The notes below the pieces were generated by a model. The model was not told the origin of the DNA. It did not search any database and saw only the letters and a program-made list of their open reading frames with translations. A program made the translations under genes and the position numbers. From contig NZ_JAPSHJ010000004.1 of assembly GCF_031179985.1 (NCBI RefSeq), positions 59,648 through 123,647 on the forward strand: DNA of 64,000 nucleotides, written 5' to 3'. This stretch comes from Arthrobacter sp. GTDB lineage: Bacteria; Actinomycetota; Actinomycetes; Actinomycetales; Micrococcaceae. Numbering within the stretch: position 1 is the first letter of the stretch; every line of letters starts with the position of its first letter. Of the stretch, positions 33,585 through 41,923 are shown piece by piece.

Positions 33585-34712
33585 TCAGCGGGGCTGCAGC
33601 CCGAGCGACAGCCCCGTTAGCCCTCGCGGTCTGGCCGCCAGTTTTCCCGCGATGCCATTCAAAGCGGATGCTGCCGGAGTCTCCGGGCGGTTAAGAACGA
33701 TCGGAAGACCGGTGTCTCCGCCTTCCCGCAGGAGGATGTCCAGCGGAATCTGTCCGAGCAACGGGACGTCGGTGCCAACGGTGGCAGAGAGACGCTCGGC
33801 GAGCACTGCTCCGCCGCCTGTCCCAAAGAGGTCCATCCGGCCGCCGTCGGGCAATTCCAGGTACGACATGTTTTCCACTACACCCGCCACCGACTGTCCT
33901 GTTTGGGTTGCAATAGCGCCGGCCCGCTCAGCGACGTCGGCAGCGGCAACCTGGGGAGTGGTCACCACCAGGATCTCGGCCTTGGGCAGCAGTTGGGCAA
34001 CGGAGATGGCGATATCGCCGGTTCCGGGTGGCAGGTCGAGGAACAGGGCGTCAAGGTCGCCGAAGTAGACGTCGGTGAGGAACTGTTCGAGTGCCCGGTG
34101 GAGCATGGGCCCCCGCCAGGCCACCGGCTGGTTACCGGAAACGAACATCCCGATGGAAATCACTTTGACCCCGTAAGCCACCGGCGGCAGGATCATGTCG
34201 TCCACCCGGGTGGGCGCCTGCGTGATGCCCATCAGAGCCGGGACGGAGAAGCCGTAAACGTCGGCGTCAATGATGCCCACGCGCAGTCCTTGGGCTGCGA
34301 GGGAACAGGCGAGGTTCACTGTGACAGATGACTTGCCCACCCCTCCCTTGCCGCTGGCCACGGCATAGACCTTGGTTAATGAGCCGGGCTGGTTGAAGGG
34401 GATGCCGCGCTGGCCGCCTGGACCGCGGAGCTTCTCCTTCAGGGCATCCCGCTGCGACTGCGTCATCACCTGGAGATCAACCTCGACGCCGGATACTCCC
34501 GGGACGGCGGCCAAGGCAGCCTCGGCATCGGCCGTGATGGTTCCCCGAAGGGGGCATCCGGCGATGGTCAGGAGAACCGTAAGGCGAACCAATCCTTCCT
34601 CTGAAATATCAACTCCACCCACCATGCCCAACTCCGTAATGGGTCGGCGCAGCTCGGGATCGATGACTGTGGCCAAAGCAGCGTTGACTGCCGGGACCAG
34701 TGAGTTACTCAT
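33585..34712 (-). CDS. mrp: Mrp/NBP35 family P-loop ATPase (iron-sulfur carrier)
   Basis: The 375-residue protein has an N-terminal MIP18/DUF59 domain (residues 1-90), then a deviant Walker A SGKGGVGKSS, a DADVYGFSVPALMG segment and DLPPGTGD. Such proteins deliver iron-sulfur clusters to apoproteins. The usual CxxC near ENMSYLELPDGGRMDLFG is absent; the only cysteines visible are elsewhere. It ends 25 nt from the convergent tatB and follows the DUF1003 gene by 10 nt, so it is probably in the same minus-strand operon. Confidence 0.92.
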   Translation of the reverse strand: MSNSLVPAVNAALATVIDPELRRPITELGMVGGVDISEEGLVRLTVLLTIAGCPLRGTITADAEAALAAVPGVSGVEVDLQVMTQSQRDALKEKLRGPGGQRGIPFNQPGSLTKVYAVASGKGGVGKSSVTVNLACSLAAQGLRVGIIDADVYGFSVPALMGITQAPTRVDDMILPPVAYGVKVISIGMFVSGNQPVAWRGPMLHRALEQFLTDVYFGDLDALFLDLPPGTGDIAISVAQLLPKAEILVVTTPQVAAADVAERAGAIATQTGQSVAGVVENMSYLELPDGGRMDLFGTGGGAVLAERLSATVGTDVPLLGQIPLDILLREGGDTGLPIVLNRPETPAASALNGIAGKLAARPRGLTGLSLGLQPR

Positions 34713-34722
34713 GGAGCGGTAC

Positions 34723-35451
34723 TCAGCTTTCAGTGTGGTTGGGGCTTTCCGGCGGGTTGAGATGCGCAGGCTTGCCGGAGGATTCGGGCCGGATCTTGGG
34801 GATCTGCTGGGTCCGGGGATTGCGCTGCTTCTCCCTGCGTTCCTTCAGTTTTTCGCGGACCTTTTCCTTGGGCGACTCATGGCTGCCGGCGCCTGAGGGG
34901 TCGTGCTTCCGGAGTTCCTCCTGGGCTTCCAGCATGTCCTCCATCAGGCTGCGGAGTTCGGCGCGGACGTAGTCACGGGTAGCCACTTCACGCAAGGCAA
35001 TCCGCAGCGATGCCAGCTCCCGGGTCAGGTACTCAGTATCGGACAGGTTCCGCTCGGCACGCTGGCGATCCTGCTGCAGGGACACGCGGTCCCTGTCGTC
35101 CTGCCGGTTCTGGGCCAACAACAGGAGCGGAGCCGCGTATGAGGCCTGGAGGGACAGCATCAGTGTCAGCAAGGTGTAGCCAAGCGCCCGGGAGTCGAAT
35201 TGCCACTCCACGGGGGCCCAGGTGTTCCAGACGAGCCAGACGACCACGAACACAGTCATGTAGACAAGGAACTGCGGAGTACCCATAAAGCGCGCGAAAC
35301 CCTCAGTGGACTGGCCAAAGGCATCAGGGTTGGGCGAGAACTTGGGCAGAATCCGCTGACGCCCACTTAGGGGTGTATCCAGGCCGCCTGTGACGCTTTG
35401 CCTGCCCACCAGCCGGCCATTGAGCTTCCGGGGGGCGTTCTGATCAGCCAA
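34723..35451 (-). CDS. DUF1003 membrane protein
   Basis: The 242-residue protein has two transmembrane segments (FLVYMTVFVVVWLVWNTWAP and LGYTLLTLMLSLQASYAAPL) with the DUF1003 pattern and LLLAQNRQDDRDR after the second. A long charged coiled-coil and Lys/Glu/Pro-rich cytoplasmic tail follow. The start TTG 35451 has GGAGG at 6 nt; the frame continues only four codons further up. It overlaps the end of the MgtE_N/CBS gene by 8 nt, suggesting translational coupling. Its role is unknown. Confidence 0.88.
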   Translation of the reverse strand: MADQNAPRKLNGRLVGRQSVTGGLDTPLSGRQRILPKFSPNPDAFGQSTEGFARFMGTPQFLVYMTVFVVVWLVWNTWAPVEWQFDSRALGYTLLTLMLSLQASYAAPLLLLAQNRQDDRDRVSLQQDRQRAERNLSDTEYLTRELASLRIALREVATRDYVRAELRSLMEDMLEAQEELRKHDPSGAGSHESPKEKVREKLKERREKQRNPRTQQIPKIRPESSGKPAHLNPPESPNHTES

Positions 35452-36727
35452 TGCGGCCTCCAAGTTTCCTTATGGGGACGTCATCCTCGTGGGCACGCCA
35501 GTCATCAGGTAACAGGTGATCAAGCACGTCATCAACAGTCACCGCCCCCACGAGCCGGCCGTCGTCATTGACCACAGGAAGCGAATTCAGGTTGTACGTG
35601 GCGAGAGCACGGGCGACTTCGCTGATGTGTGCCTGGTCGGACAACGGTTCAAGGTTCTTATCCACGAGGTTGCCCAGTGGCTCCGGGGGCGGATAGCGCA
35701 GCAGCTGCTGAATGTGCACAACACCCAGGAAGCGGCCAGTGGGGGTTTCCAACGGAGGTCTTGTGATGAAGATCGACGACGCCAAGGCCGGGGAGAGCTC
35801 CTCCCTGCGGACATGCGCCAGGGCTTCCGCGACCGTCGCTTCAGGGGGAAGGATCACGGGAACGGGAGTCATCAGGCCGCCCGCGGTGTCCTCGTCGTAT
35901 TCCAGGAGGCGCCGGACGTCCTCTGCGCCCTCCGGCTCCATCAACTGCAGCAGTTCCTCGGCCTGGGCCGTGGGCAGTTCGGCAAGGAGGTCCGCGGCGT
36001 CGTCGGGATCCATCTCCTCCAAAACATCAGCAGCACGCTCGACGTCGAGGGCCGAGAGGATCTCCACCTGATCGCCTTCGGGCATTTCCTGGAGGACGTC
36101 CGCCAGCCGTTCGTCCTGGAGTTCGCTGGCCACTTCAAAGCGGCGCTTGTCGCTCATCTCCTGCAGTGCTTCGGCGAAGTCGGCGGGTTTCAGGTCTTCG
36201 TGCGTGGCGACGAACTGGGTTGCGGCCTGGGGCTCCGTCTTGGCCACCTGCAAGGCATCCGCCCAGTCGATGATCATGGTCTCGTTGCGGCGGAGCCGGC
36301 TGAGCGGGGAGAGTGAATGGCCGCGTCGGACGAACAGCTTGCTCACAAACCAGTCACCGGAGCGGTGGCGGTCCATGGCAATGTCCTCGATAGTCGCATC
36401 GCCGCTGCCATCGGCGAGGGTTACCCGGCGGTCGAACATCTCCGCCACCACGAGGGTCTCTGCGCCGCGCTGTTCGAAGCGGCGCAGGTTGACCAGCCCG
36501 GTGCAGATGATCTGCGTCTGGTCGATTGAGGTGATGCGCGTCATCGGAACAAAGACCCGTTTTTTCCCGGGCACTTCGACGACGATGCCCACCACATGCG
36601 GGGCGCCACGGCTGCCGCGGGAGAGCACCACGACATCGCGCAACCTGCCCAGACGATCGCCCAGGGGGTCGAAGACGTCCAGTCCAAGTAAGCGCGCGAC
36701 AAATACCCGCGAATGATTGGTGCTCAC
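35444..36727 (-). CDS. PRC-barrel, MgtE_N and CBS-domain protein lacking the channel part
   Basis: The 427-residue soluble protein begins with PRC-barrel-like segments (LLGLDVFDPLGDRLGRLRDV). It is followed by the MgtE N-terminal superhelical domain (FAEALQEMSDKRRFEVASEL ... DEMDPDDAADLLAELP) and two CBS domains (from TAGGLMTPVPVILPP to VDDVLDHLLPDD). The membrane channel of MgtE is missing, so it cannot transport magnesium by itself. It may sense Mg or nucleotides for a partner such as the DUF1003 protein. M. tuberculosis Rv1232c appears similar. Confidence 0.9.
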   Translation of the reverse strand: MSTNHSRVFVARLLGLDVFDPLGDRLGRLRDVVVLSRGSRGAPHVVGIVVEVPGKKRVFVPMTRITSIDQTQIICTGLVNLRRFEQRGAETLVVAEMFDRRVTLADGSGDATIEDIAMDRHRSGDWFVSKLFVRRGHSLSPLSRLRRNETMIIDWADALQVAKTEPQAATQFVATHEDLKPADFAEALQEMSDKRRFEVASELQDERLADVLQEMPEGDQVEILSALDVERAADVLEEMDPDDAADLLAELPTAQAEELLQLMEPEGAEDVRRLLEYDEDTAGGLMTPVPVILPPEATVAEALAHVRREELSPALASSIFITRPPLETPTGRFLGVVHIQQLLRYPPPEPLGNLVDKNLEPLSDQAHISEVARALATYNLNSLPVVNDDGRLVGAVTVDDVLDHLLPDDWRAHEDDVPIRKLGGRIG

Positions 36728-36739
36728 TTGTACAGGCTA
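36728..36739 (-). promoter_or_regulatory. -10 box of leaderless promoter for the MgtE_N/CBS operon
   Basis: TAGCCT on the minus strand (36739-36734) lies 6 nt before the GTG start 36727. The operon would continue through DUF1003 to mrp. Confidence 0.55.
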
Positions 36740-36804
36740 CCGAGTCTGCTCTCTTTTAGCTGAATTTACAGCCGCCACACATGATCATGGGCAAGAATGG
36801 GGGT

Positions 36805-37695
36805 ATGTCAAATATTTTTGGTGCTCCTAAGTCGGGCGTTCCCGGGTCCGATGAGTCCCGCACTGTCCCCACCGGGGACACCGTCGGGTCATACAACTCC
36901 TATCTGGACGCGCAGAAGGCGGTGGACTACCTGGCCGACCAGCAGTTTCCGGTGCAGGTTGTGTCCATCGTGGGCAACGACCTGAAGATGGTGGAACGCG
37001 TCACCGGCAGGCTGAGCTACCCCAGGGTTGCATTGTCCGGTGCCCTGAGCGGCATGTGGTTCGGGCTGTTCGTTGGCGTCATGCTCTCCTTTTTCTCCCC
37101 GACGGGCGGCTACTTCTCCATCGTGGCCTCGGTCCTGATGGGTGCAGCCTTTTTTATGCTGTTCGGAATCGTCACCTATGCCATGCAGCGCGGGAAGCGT
37201 GACTTCACGTCCACCAGCCAGGTTGTGGCCACCAACTACGACGTCGTGGTTGCCGTGGAGGCCTCAGGGGAAGCGCGGCGGCTGCTGCAGCAGCTGCCTA
37301 TGACGCCGTCGGACGCTTCTTCCGGCGCACCCCGCTACACCGCCCACCAGGGGCAGGCTCCGCAGCGTCCGGCCAGCTGGAATGACCCATACGGCCAGGC
37401 GCCGGGAGCGGGGCAGCAGCAAACCCCCGGCCCAACCCGGCAGCCAGGCGAGGCTGCCGGCACCCCTCAGCAGCAGCCCGGCCAGGCCCCTGCCATTTCA
37501 CAGGAGGAAGGGCAGAAGATGCCTGCCGGGACCAGGCCTGCGGCAGTCCGCTACCCGGACCTTCCTGACGGACGTCCCCAATACGGCGTCCGCGTTACAG
37601 GCCAGCAGCCGGCATCGCAGCAGCAGCCACAGCAGGAGGCACCACAGCAGAACCAGCAGCAGGCAGCGCAGGACAACGCCGAGGGCAAGTCCTAG
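36805..37695 (+). CDS. YflT/general stress protein 17M-type membrane protein
   Basis: The 296-residue product has an N-terminal YflT-like domain (TVGSYNSYLDAQKAVDYLAD, then QVVSIVGNDLKMVERVTGRL) and two transmembrane segments (ALSGMWFGLFVGVMLSFF and VASVLMGAAFFMLFGIVTY). The last 110 residues are Gln/Pro/Ala-rich and probably disordered. ATG 36805 has GGGGG closely upstream; an ATG eight codons before is less likely. It is divergent from the MgtE_N/CBS gene. The function is unknown. Confidence 0.85.
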   Translation: MSNIFGAPKSGVPGSDESRTVPTGDTVGSYNSYLDAQKAVDYLADQQFPVQVVSIVGNDLKMVERVTGRLSYPRVALSGALSGMWFGLFVGVMLSFFSPTGGYFSIVASVLMGAAFFMLFGIVTYAMQRGKRDFTSTSQVVATNYDVVVAVEASGEARRLLQQLPMTPSDASSGAPRYTAHQGQAPQRPASWNDPYGQAPGAGQQQTPGPTRQPGEAAGTPQQQPGQAPAISQEEGQKMPAGTRPAAVRYPDLPDGRPQYGVRVTGQQPASQQQPQQEAPQQNQQQAAQDNAEGKS

Positions 37696-37723
37696 CCAGC
37701 CTGGGATTCAGCGCCAAAGACAG

Positions 37724-37780
37724 GACACAGGAAGGCCCGGCGGATCTGAGCAGTTCAGATCTGACGGGCCTTCCTGTGTC
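37724..37780. terminator. long hairpin between convergent stress-protein and pepP genes
   Basis: GACACAGGAAGGCCCG (37724-37739) pairs perfectly over 16 bp with 37765-37780. After a small internal loop GATCTGA (37743-37749) pairs with TCAGATC (37755-37761), leaving GCAGT as the loop. There is no U-run on either side. It is likely a bidirectional terminator or RNA-stabilising element. Confidence 0.7.
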
Positions 37781-37825
37781 GGTTCCTGCAGGCAGTCACT
37801 TCGTGGGCTCATCCAAGCCCAATTC

Positions 37826-39409
37826 TTAGGCCGACTGGGCTTCCACTTCCTGGTAGATCCCGGCCATCCAGTCCTCCACGTCATGGGACCCCCGGGGAAG
37901 GGCTGCACTGAGGTTCACAGGGCCCTCAGCTGTCATCAGGACATCGTCCTCGATGCGGACGCCGATTCCCCGATACTCCTCCGGGATGCCGAGGTCTTCA
38001 TTCTTGAAGTAGAGGCCGGGCTCAATGGTGAACACCATTCCCGGAGTGAGCACGCCATCCAGGTAGAGTTCCCGCTTAGCCTGTGCGCAATCGTGGACAT
38101 CAAGGCCAAGGTGGTGGCTGGTGCCATGTGGCATCCAGCGCCTGTGCTGCTGCCCCTCGGGGCTGATGGCCTCCTCCACGGATACTGGGAGCAGGCCCCA
38201 CTCCGAAAGCCGCTCAGCCAGTACGGTGGTTGCGGCAATATGAATGTCGCGGAATTTCGTTCCCGGGCGGGCCGCGGCAAATCCGGCATCTGCCGCCTCC
38301 AGGACTGCCTCATAGACCTTGCGCTGGATGTCGGAGAAAACACCGTTGGCAGGAAGGGTGCGCGTGATGTCGGCAGTGTAGAGGGACTCTGCCTCCACCC
38401 CTGCGTCCAACAGCAGGAGTTCACCAGCATTGATCTTGCCGGTGTTCCGGGTCCAATGCAGCACAGTTGCGTTGTTTCCCGAAGCGGCGATGGTGTCGTA
38501 CCCGAGTTCGTTGCCCTCTTCACGGGCGCGGGCAAAGAACGCTCCCTCTACAACGCGCTCGCCTCGGTGATGGGTCAGGGCACGGGGAAGCGACTTGACC
38601 ACTTCGGTGAAGCCCTCAACGGTGGCTGCCACGGCGATTTTCATCTGCTCGATTTCCCACTCGTCCTTGAGCAGCCGCAGTTCCGACAGCGCCTCGGAAA
38701 GCTTGTCATCCAAGGCATCAAGGACTCCAAGATCGAGCGTGTCCGGATCCTTGGCTGTGTTGTAACGGGCGGTGTCTACGAGGGCATCGATGTTCTCGTC
38801 CACTTTGCGGACCAGCCGCACCGAAACTCCGCCGATTTCCGGAGCGCCCACGTTTTTGGTGATCGCCGTCTCCAGTTCATCTATGTGCGCCGTGGCAATC
38901 CCGAGCCGGGCTTTGAACTCTGCCAGAGTCGGACGGCGCCCGATCCAGAACTCTCCCGAGCGGGAATCAGCGTAAAACTGTTCCGTGTCCCGGCCGGCCA
39001 GCGGACGGAAGTAAAGGGTGGCGTGGTGGTGGCCGCCGTCGTCGCCCTTGCCTTCTTCGACCGGCTCCATAATCAGGACGGCATCGGGTTCATGGTCCAT
39101 GCCAAGACCGGTCAGGTGTGCGAAGGCTGAGTGCGGGCGAAAGCGGTAGTCGGTGTCGTTCGAGCGGACCTTCAGCGGCCCGGCCGGAATGACCAGGCGC
39201 TCGCCCTTGAACTGGCCGGAGATGGCGCGTCGGCGCGTAGCGGCATAGCCGGCCACTGCTTCAAGCTCGTAGTTGTGCTCAGGGGCAGGGGACCAGTTAC
39301 TGGCCATGAAGGCCTTGAAGGCATCGGAACTTGGCCGTTGAGAGCGGTTGTTGACACGCTCCTCAAGTGGCTGGGCAGCGGAGTTTTGGGTAATTTCAGC
39401 GTCGTTCAC
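37826..39409 (-). CDS. pepP: Xaa-Pro aminopeptidase
   Basis: This 527-residue M24B metallopeptidase removes N-terminal residues preceding proline. The N-terminal AMP_N domain carries YRFRPHSAFAHLTGL. The catalytic pita-bread domain has the dinuclear-metal ligands: Asp in LLLDAGVE, Asp in YTADITRT, His in GTSHHLGLDVHD, Glu in FTIEPGLYF, and Glu in VRIEDDVL. The GTG start 39409 lies 6 nt after a GACGAT box, consistent with leaderless transcription. It is convergent with the stress-protein gene. Confidence 0.95.
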   Translation of the reverse strand: MNDAEITQNSAAQPLEERVNNRSQRPSSDAFKAFMASNWSPAPEHNYELEAVAGYAATRRRAISGQFKGERLVIPAGPLKVRSNDTDYRFRPHSAFAHLTGLGMDHEPDAVLIMEPVEEGKGDDGGHHHATLYFRPLAGRDTEQFYADSRSGEFWIGRRPTLAEFKARLGIATAHIDELETAITKNVGAPEIGGVSVRLVRKVDENIDALVDTARYNTAKDPDTLDLGVLDALDDKLSEALSELRLLKDEWEIEQMKIAVAATVEGFTEVVKSLPRALTHHRGERVVEGAFFARAREEGNELGYDTIAASGNNATVLHWTRNTGKINAGELLLLDAGVEAESLYTADITRTLPANGVFSDIQRKVYEAVLEAADAGFAAARPGTKFRDIHIAATTVLAERLSEWGLLPVSVEEAISPEGQQHRRWMPHGTSHHLGLDVHDCAQAKRELYLDGVLTPGMVFTIEPGLYFKNEDLGIPEEYRGIGVRIEDDVLMTAEGPVNLSAALPRGSHDVEDWMAGIYQEVEAQSA

Positions 39410-39509
39410 GGTCCCATCGTCTCACCAGCAGACCCCGGGTTGGCAACCGTGCCGTCCGTTTGTCCGGACAGCAGAAGATGCGGCGACCGGCGGGGGCCTG
39501 GTCATCTAC

Positions 39510-39521
39510 TAGGCTGGGCTG
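39510..39521 (+). promoter_or_regulatory. -10 box of leaderless PHP-gene promoter
   Basis: TAGGCT (39510-39515) is followed by 6 nt and GTG 39522. No ribosome site is present. Confidence 0.6.
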
Positions 39522-40370
39522 GTGAGGATTGACCTGCATGCCCACTCGAACGTTTCCGACGGCACCGAAACCCCTGCTGTCGTCATGCAGGCGGCGGCAG
39601 CGGCACAGCTGGACGCCATTGCCCTGACGGACCATGATTCCACCGATGGCTGGGCCCAGGCCGCCGATGCTGCCGTCGTGGCAGGTGTTGCCTTCGTGCC
39701 AGGAATTGAAATCTCATGCCGGACGGCTAAGGGAATCAGCGTTCACCTGCTGAGTTATCTCCATGATCCGGCCCACCCTGGCTTGATGGAAGAAATCACC
39801 AAGGCGAAGGACGCTCGCCTCACCCGTGCCGAACACATGGTGACATTGCTGGCTGAAGACTATCCGCTGACCTGGGATGACGTTATTCATCATGTTGCTC
39901 CTGGGGCAACCCTGGGCCGCCCGCACATTGCAGACGCCCTGGTGGCCGCCGGAGTCGTTTCAGACCGCTCCGAGGCCTTTTCCTCAATCCTGACATCCCG
40001 TTCCCGGTACTTCGTCCAGCACTATGCGCCGGACCCTGCCGTCGCCGTCGAACTGGTCCGGGCCGCCGGTGGCGTACCGGTTTTCGCCCATCCGGTGGCA
40101 TCAGCACGTGGAAGGATCGTCGGGGAGCAGACGTACCAGGAAATGATCGACGCCGGGCTGGCAGGGCTCGAAATCGAACACCGGGACAATCCGGAGGAGG
40201 GCCGCAGGTTCCTCCGGCGGCTGGCAGAACGCCACGATTTGCTCGTGACAGGCTCCTCCGACTACCACGGGACGGGAAAGCCGAACCTGCTCGGTGAAAA
40301 CCTTACGGCCCCCGATGTGCTTGTCCGGATCGAGGAAATGGGAACGGGAAGCGCGGTGGTGCGTTCCTGA
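39522..40370 (+). CDS. PHP-domain metal-dependent phosphoesterase
   Basis: The 282-residue protein is a stand-alone PHP domain of the YciV/RnaAM type. Metal ligands are visible in DLHAHSNVSDGTETP, ALTDHDSTDGW, PGIEISC, GRPHIADALV, PVFAHPVA, EIEHRDN and SSDYHG. Relatives are 5'-nucleotidases or 5'-3' exonucleases acting on short RNA or 3',5'-bisphosphates. The exact substrate is inferred from the family. It is followed by marC under its own promoter. Confidence 0.9.
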   Translation: MRIDLHAHSNVSDGTETPAVVMQAAAAAQLDAIALTDHDSTDGWAQAADAAVVAGVAFVPGIEISCRTAKGISVHLLSYLHDPAHPGLMEEITKAKDARLTRAEHMVTLLAEDYPLTWDDVIHHVAPGATLGRPHIADALVAAGVVSDRSEAFSSILTSRSRYFVQHYAPDPAVAVELVRAAGGVPVFAHPVASARGRIVGEQTYQEMIDAGLAGLEIEHRDNPEEGRRFLRRLAERHDLLVTGSSDYHGTGKPNLLGENLTAPDVLVRIEEMGTGSAVVRS

Positions 40371-40432
40371 CCCTCAGCCTGACCTTTGCTGTTCCTGACG
40401 CCCGGCAGTCCGGGAGAATCTGTCCCACGGTC

Positions 40433-40444
40433 TAAGCTTGCCCA
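40433..40444 (+). promoter_or_regulatory. -10 box of leaderless marC-family promoter
   Basis: TAAGCT (40433-40438) stands 6 nt before GTG 40445, with no ribosome site. Confidence 0.55.
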
Positions 40445-41062
40445 GTGGAATGGATAGATCTTCAGCTGTTCGCGTCAGTTCTGGTGACGCTTTTTGTGAT
40501 CATGGACCCACCGGGGACGGTGCCGATCTTCATGTCCTTGACTGCACAGATGACGGCGAAGGACCGGAACCGGTCGGCCCTGCAGGCGCTTCTGGTGGCC
40601 GCTGGGGTCATCATACTTTTCGCCCTTTTCGGACAGTCAATCCTGAACTACATGCACATATCGCTCGCTGCCCTGCAGGGAGCCGGCGGGCTGCTGCTGA
40701 TCCTGATCGCCCTCCAGTTGCTGACCGGTTCAACAAGCGGTGAAGAGAACGCTGCCAAGTACAAGAACGTAGCTTTTGTTCCCCTGGGGACGCCATTGAT
40801 GGCAGGACCCGGAGCGATCGTTGCCGTGATGGTGTTCGTTCAGCAGTCTTCTGCCACAGCGCAGTATCTGGCTGTTGGGCTGGGAATCGCTGTCACGCTG
40901 TTCTCCCTGTACCTGGCGATGCGTTTCGCCGGCTTGGTCCAACGCGTCCTTGGTGAGAACGGCGTGGAACTGGTGACCAGGATTGCAGGCTTGCTGCTGT
41001 CCGCGATTGCAGTGCAGATGATCGCGGATGCGGTCCATGCCTTTATGACGAGCTGGGCCTGA
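40445..41062 (+). CDS. MarC family integral membrane protein
   Basis: The 205-residue protein has six hydrophobic segments and the MarC motif FVIMDPPGTVPIFMSLTAQM near the N-terminus, plus VPLGTPLMAGPGAI in the fourth loop. Despite the name, MarC proteins have no proven role in multiple antibiotic resistance, and the function is unknown. Its 3' end overlaps the convergent DNA methyltransferase gene by 20 nt. Confidence 0.93.
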   Translation: MEWIDLQLFASVLVTLFVIMDPPGTVPIFMSLTAQMTAKDRNRSALQALLVAAGVIILFALFGQSILNYMHISLAALQGAGGLLLILIALQLLTGSTSGEENAAKYKNVAFVPLGTPLMAGPGAIVAVMVFVQQSSATAQYLAVGLGIAVTLFSLYLAMRFAGLVQRVLGENGVELVTRIAGLLLSAIAVQMIADAVHAFMTSWA

Positions 41063-41915
41063 CGACTTCCGCCACCGGTCCCAGACGCTTGGTCATAACG
41101 TCAATGGCCGGCAGGTTCTGGTCAACGCACACAAATTTCCGGTTCAGTTTGGCCGCTACCGCACCCAGGGTCCCGGAACCGGCGAAGAAGTCCAGGCACC
41201 AGTCCCCGGGGCGGCTCGATGCTGCTACTACGCGGCGCAGAAGCCCTTCGGGTTTTTGCGTGGGGTAGCCGGTTTTTTCCCTGCCTGTCGGCGAGACGAT
41301 GGTGTGCCACCAGACGTCTGTTGGCAGCTTCCCAAGTTCCCTTTTTGCCGGCGTGACCAGGCCTGGCGCCATATAGGGTTCCCGGTCCACTTCCACGCTG
41401 TCGAAATGGTACTTCGCTGGATTCTTCACGTAGACGAGAATGTTGTCGTGCTTGGTGGGCCAACGGAATTTGGCCCGTGCCCCGTAGTCGTAGGCCCAAA
41501 TGATCTCGTTCAGGAAGCACTCCCGGCCGAAAATGGCATCCAGCATGACTTTGGCGTAGTGCACTTCCCGGTAGTCCAGGTGAAGATACAGGGTTCCATC
41601 GTCTGCCAGGAGCCGCCAGGCTTCCACCAGCCGCGGTTCCAGGAAGGACCAGTAGTCGCTGAAAGCATCGTCATAGCTATGCAGGGCGCCTTTGATGGTG
41701 TCGTAGGACCTGCCCTTGAATCCCACACGGTCCCCGGCACCGTCGGTATTCACCACCATCTTGGTCTCCTGGCGCCGCTGGGAGCGGCCGGTGTTAAAGG
41801 GTGGATCTACGTAGATGAGTGTGAAGGCGCCGTCCGGCAGCGTAGGGAGGAAGAGCGCGTTATCCGCGTGTACCACCAGATTGCTGCCGTCCGGCGCCCA
41901 GACAGTGTCAGTCAT
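41043..41915 (-). CDS. solitary DNA methyltransferase, DPPF type (N6-adenine or N4-cytosine)
   Basis: The 290-residue enzyme has the catalytic motif IV DPPF at residues 37-40 ahead of the SAM motif I FAGSG at 244-248, the beta-class order. The region WPTKHDNILVYVKNP and GYPTQKPEGLLRRVV are typical of type III/site-specific adenine MTases. No restriction enzyme or specificity gene is nearby, so it is an orphan methyltransferase. The target sequence is unknown. It starts 8 nt after the helicase stop on the same strand, so the two are probably co-transcribed. Confidence 0.92.
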   Translation of the reverse strand: MTDTVWAPDGSNLVVHADNALFLPTLPDGAFTLIYVDPPFNTGRSQRRQETKMVVNTDGAGDRVGFKGRSYDTIKGALHSYDDAFSDYWSFLEPRLVEAWRLLADDGTLYLHLDYREVHYAKVMLDAIFGRECFLNEIIWAYDYGARAKFRWPTKHDNILVYVKNPAKYHFDSVEVDREPYMAPGLVTPAKRELGKLPTDVWWHTIVSPTGREKTGYPTQKPEGLLRRVVAASSRPGDWCLDFFAGSGTLGAVAAKLNRKFVCVDQNLPAIDVMTKRLGPVAEVVRPSSS

Positions 41916-41923
41916 TGAGAGGT

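Noticed and set aside
37382..39130. A 582-codon open frame on the plus strand opposite pepP
   Set aside because: It is antisense to a clear Xaa-Pro aminopeptidase with all metal ligands. Its composition is that of a shadow frame.
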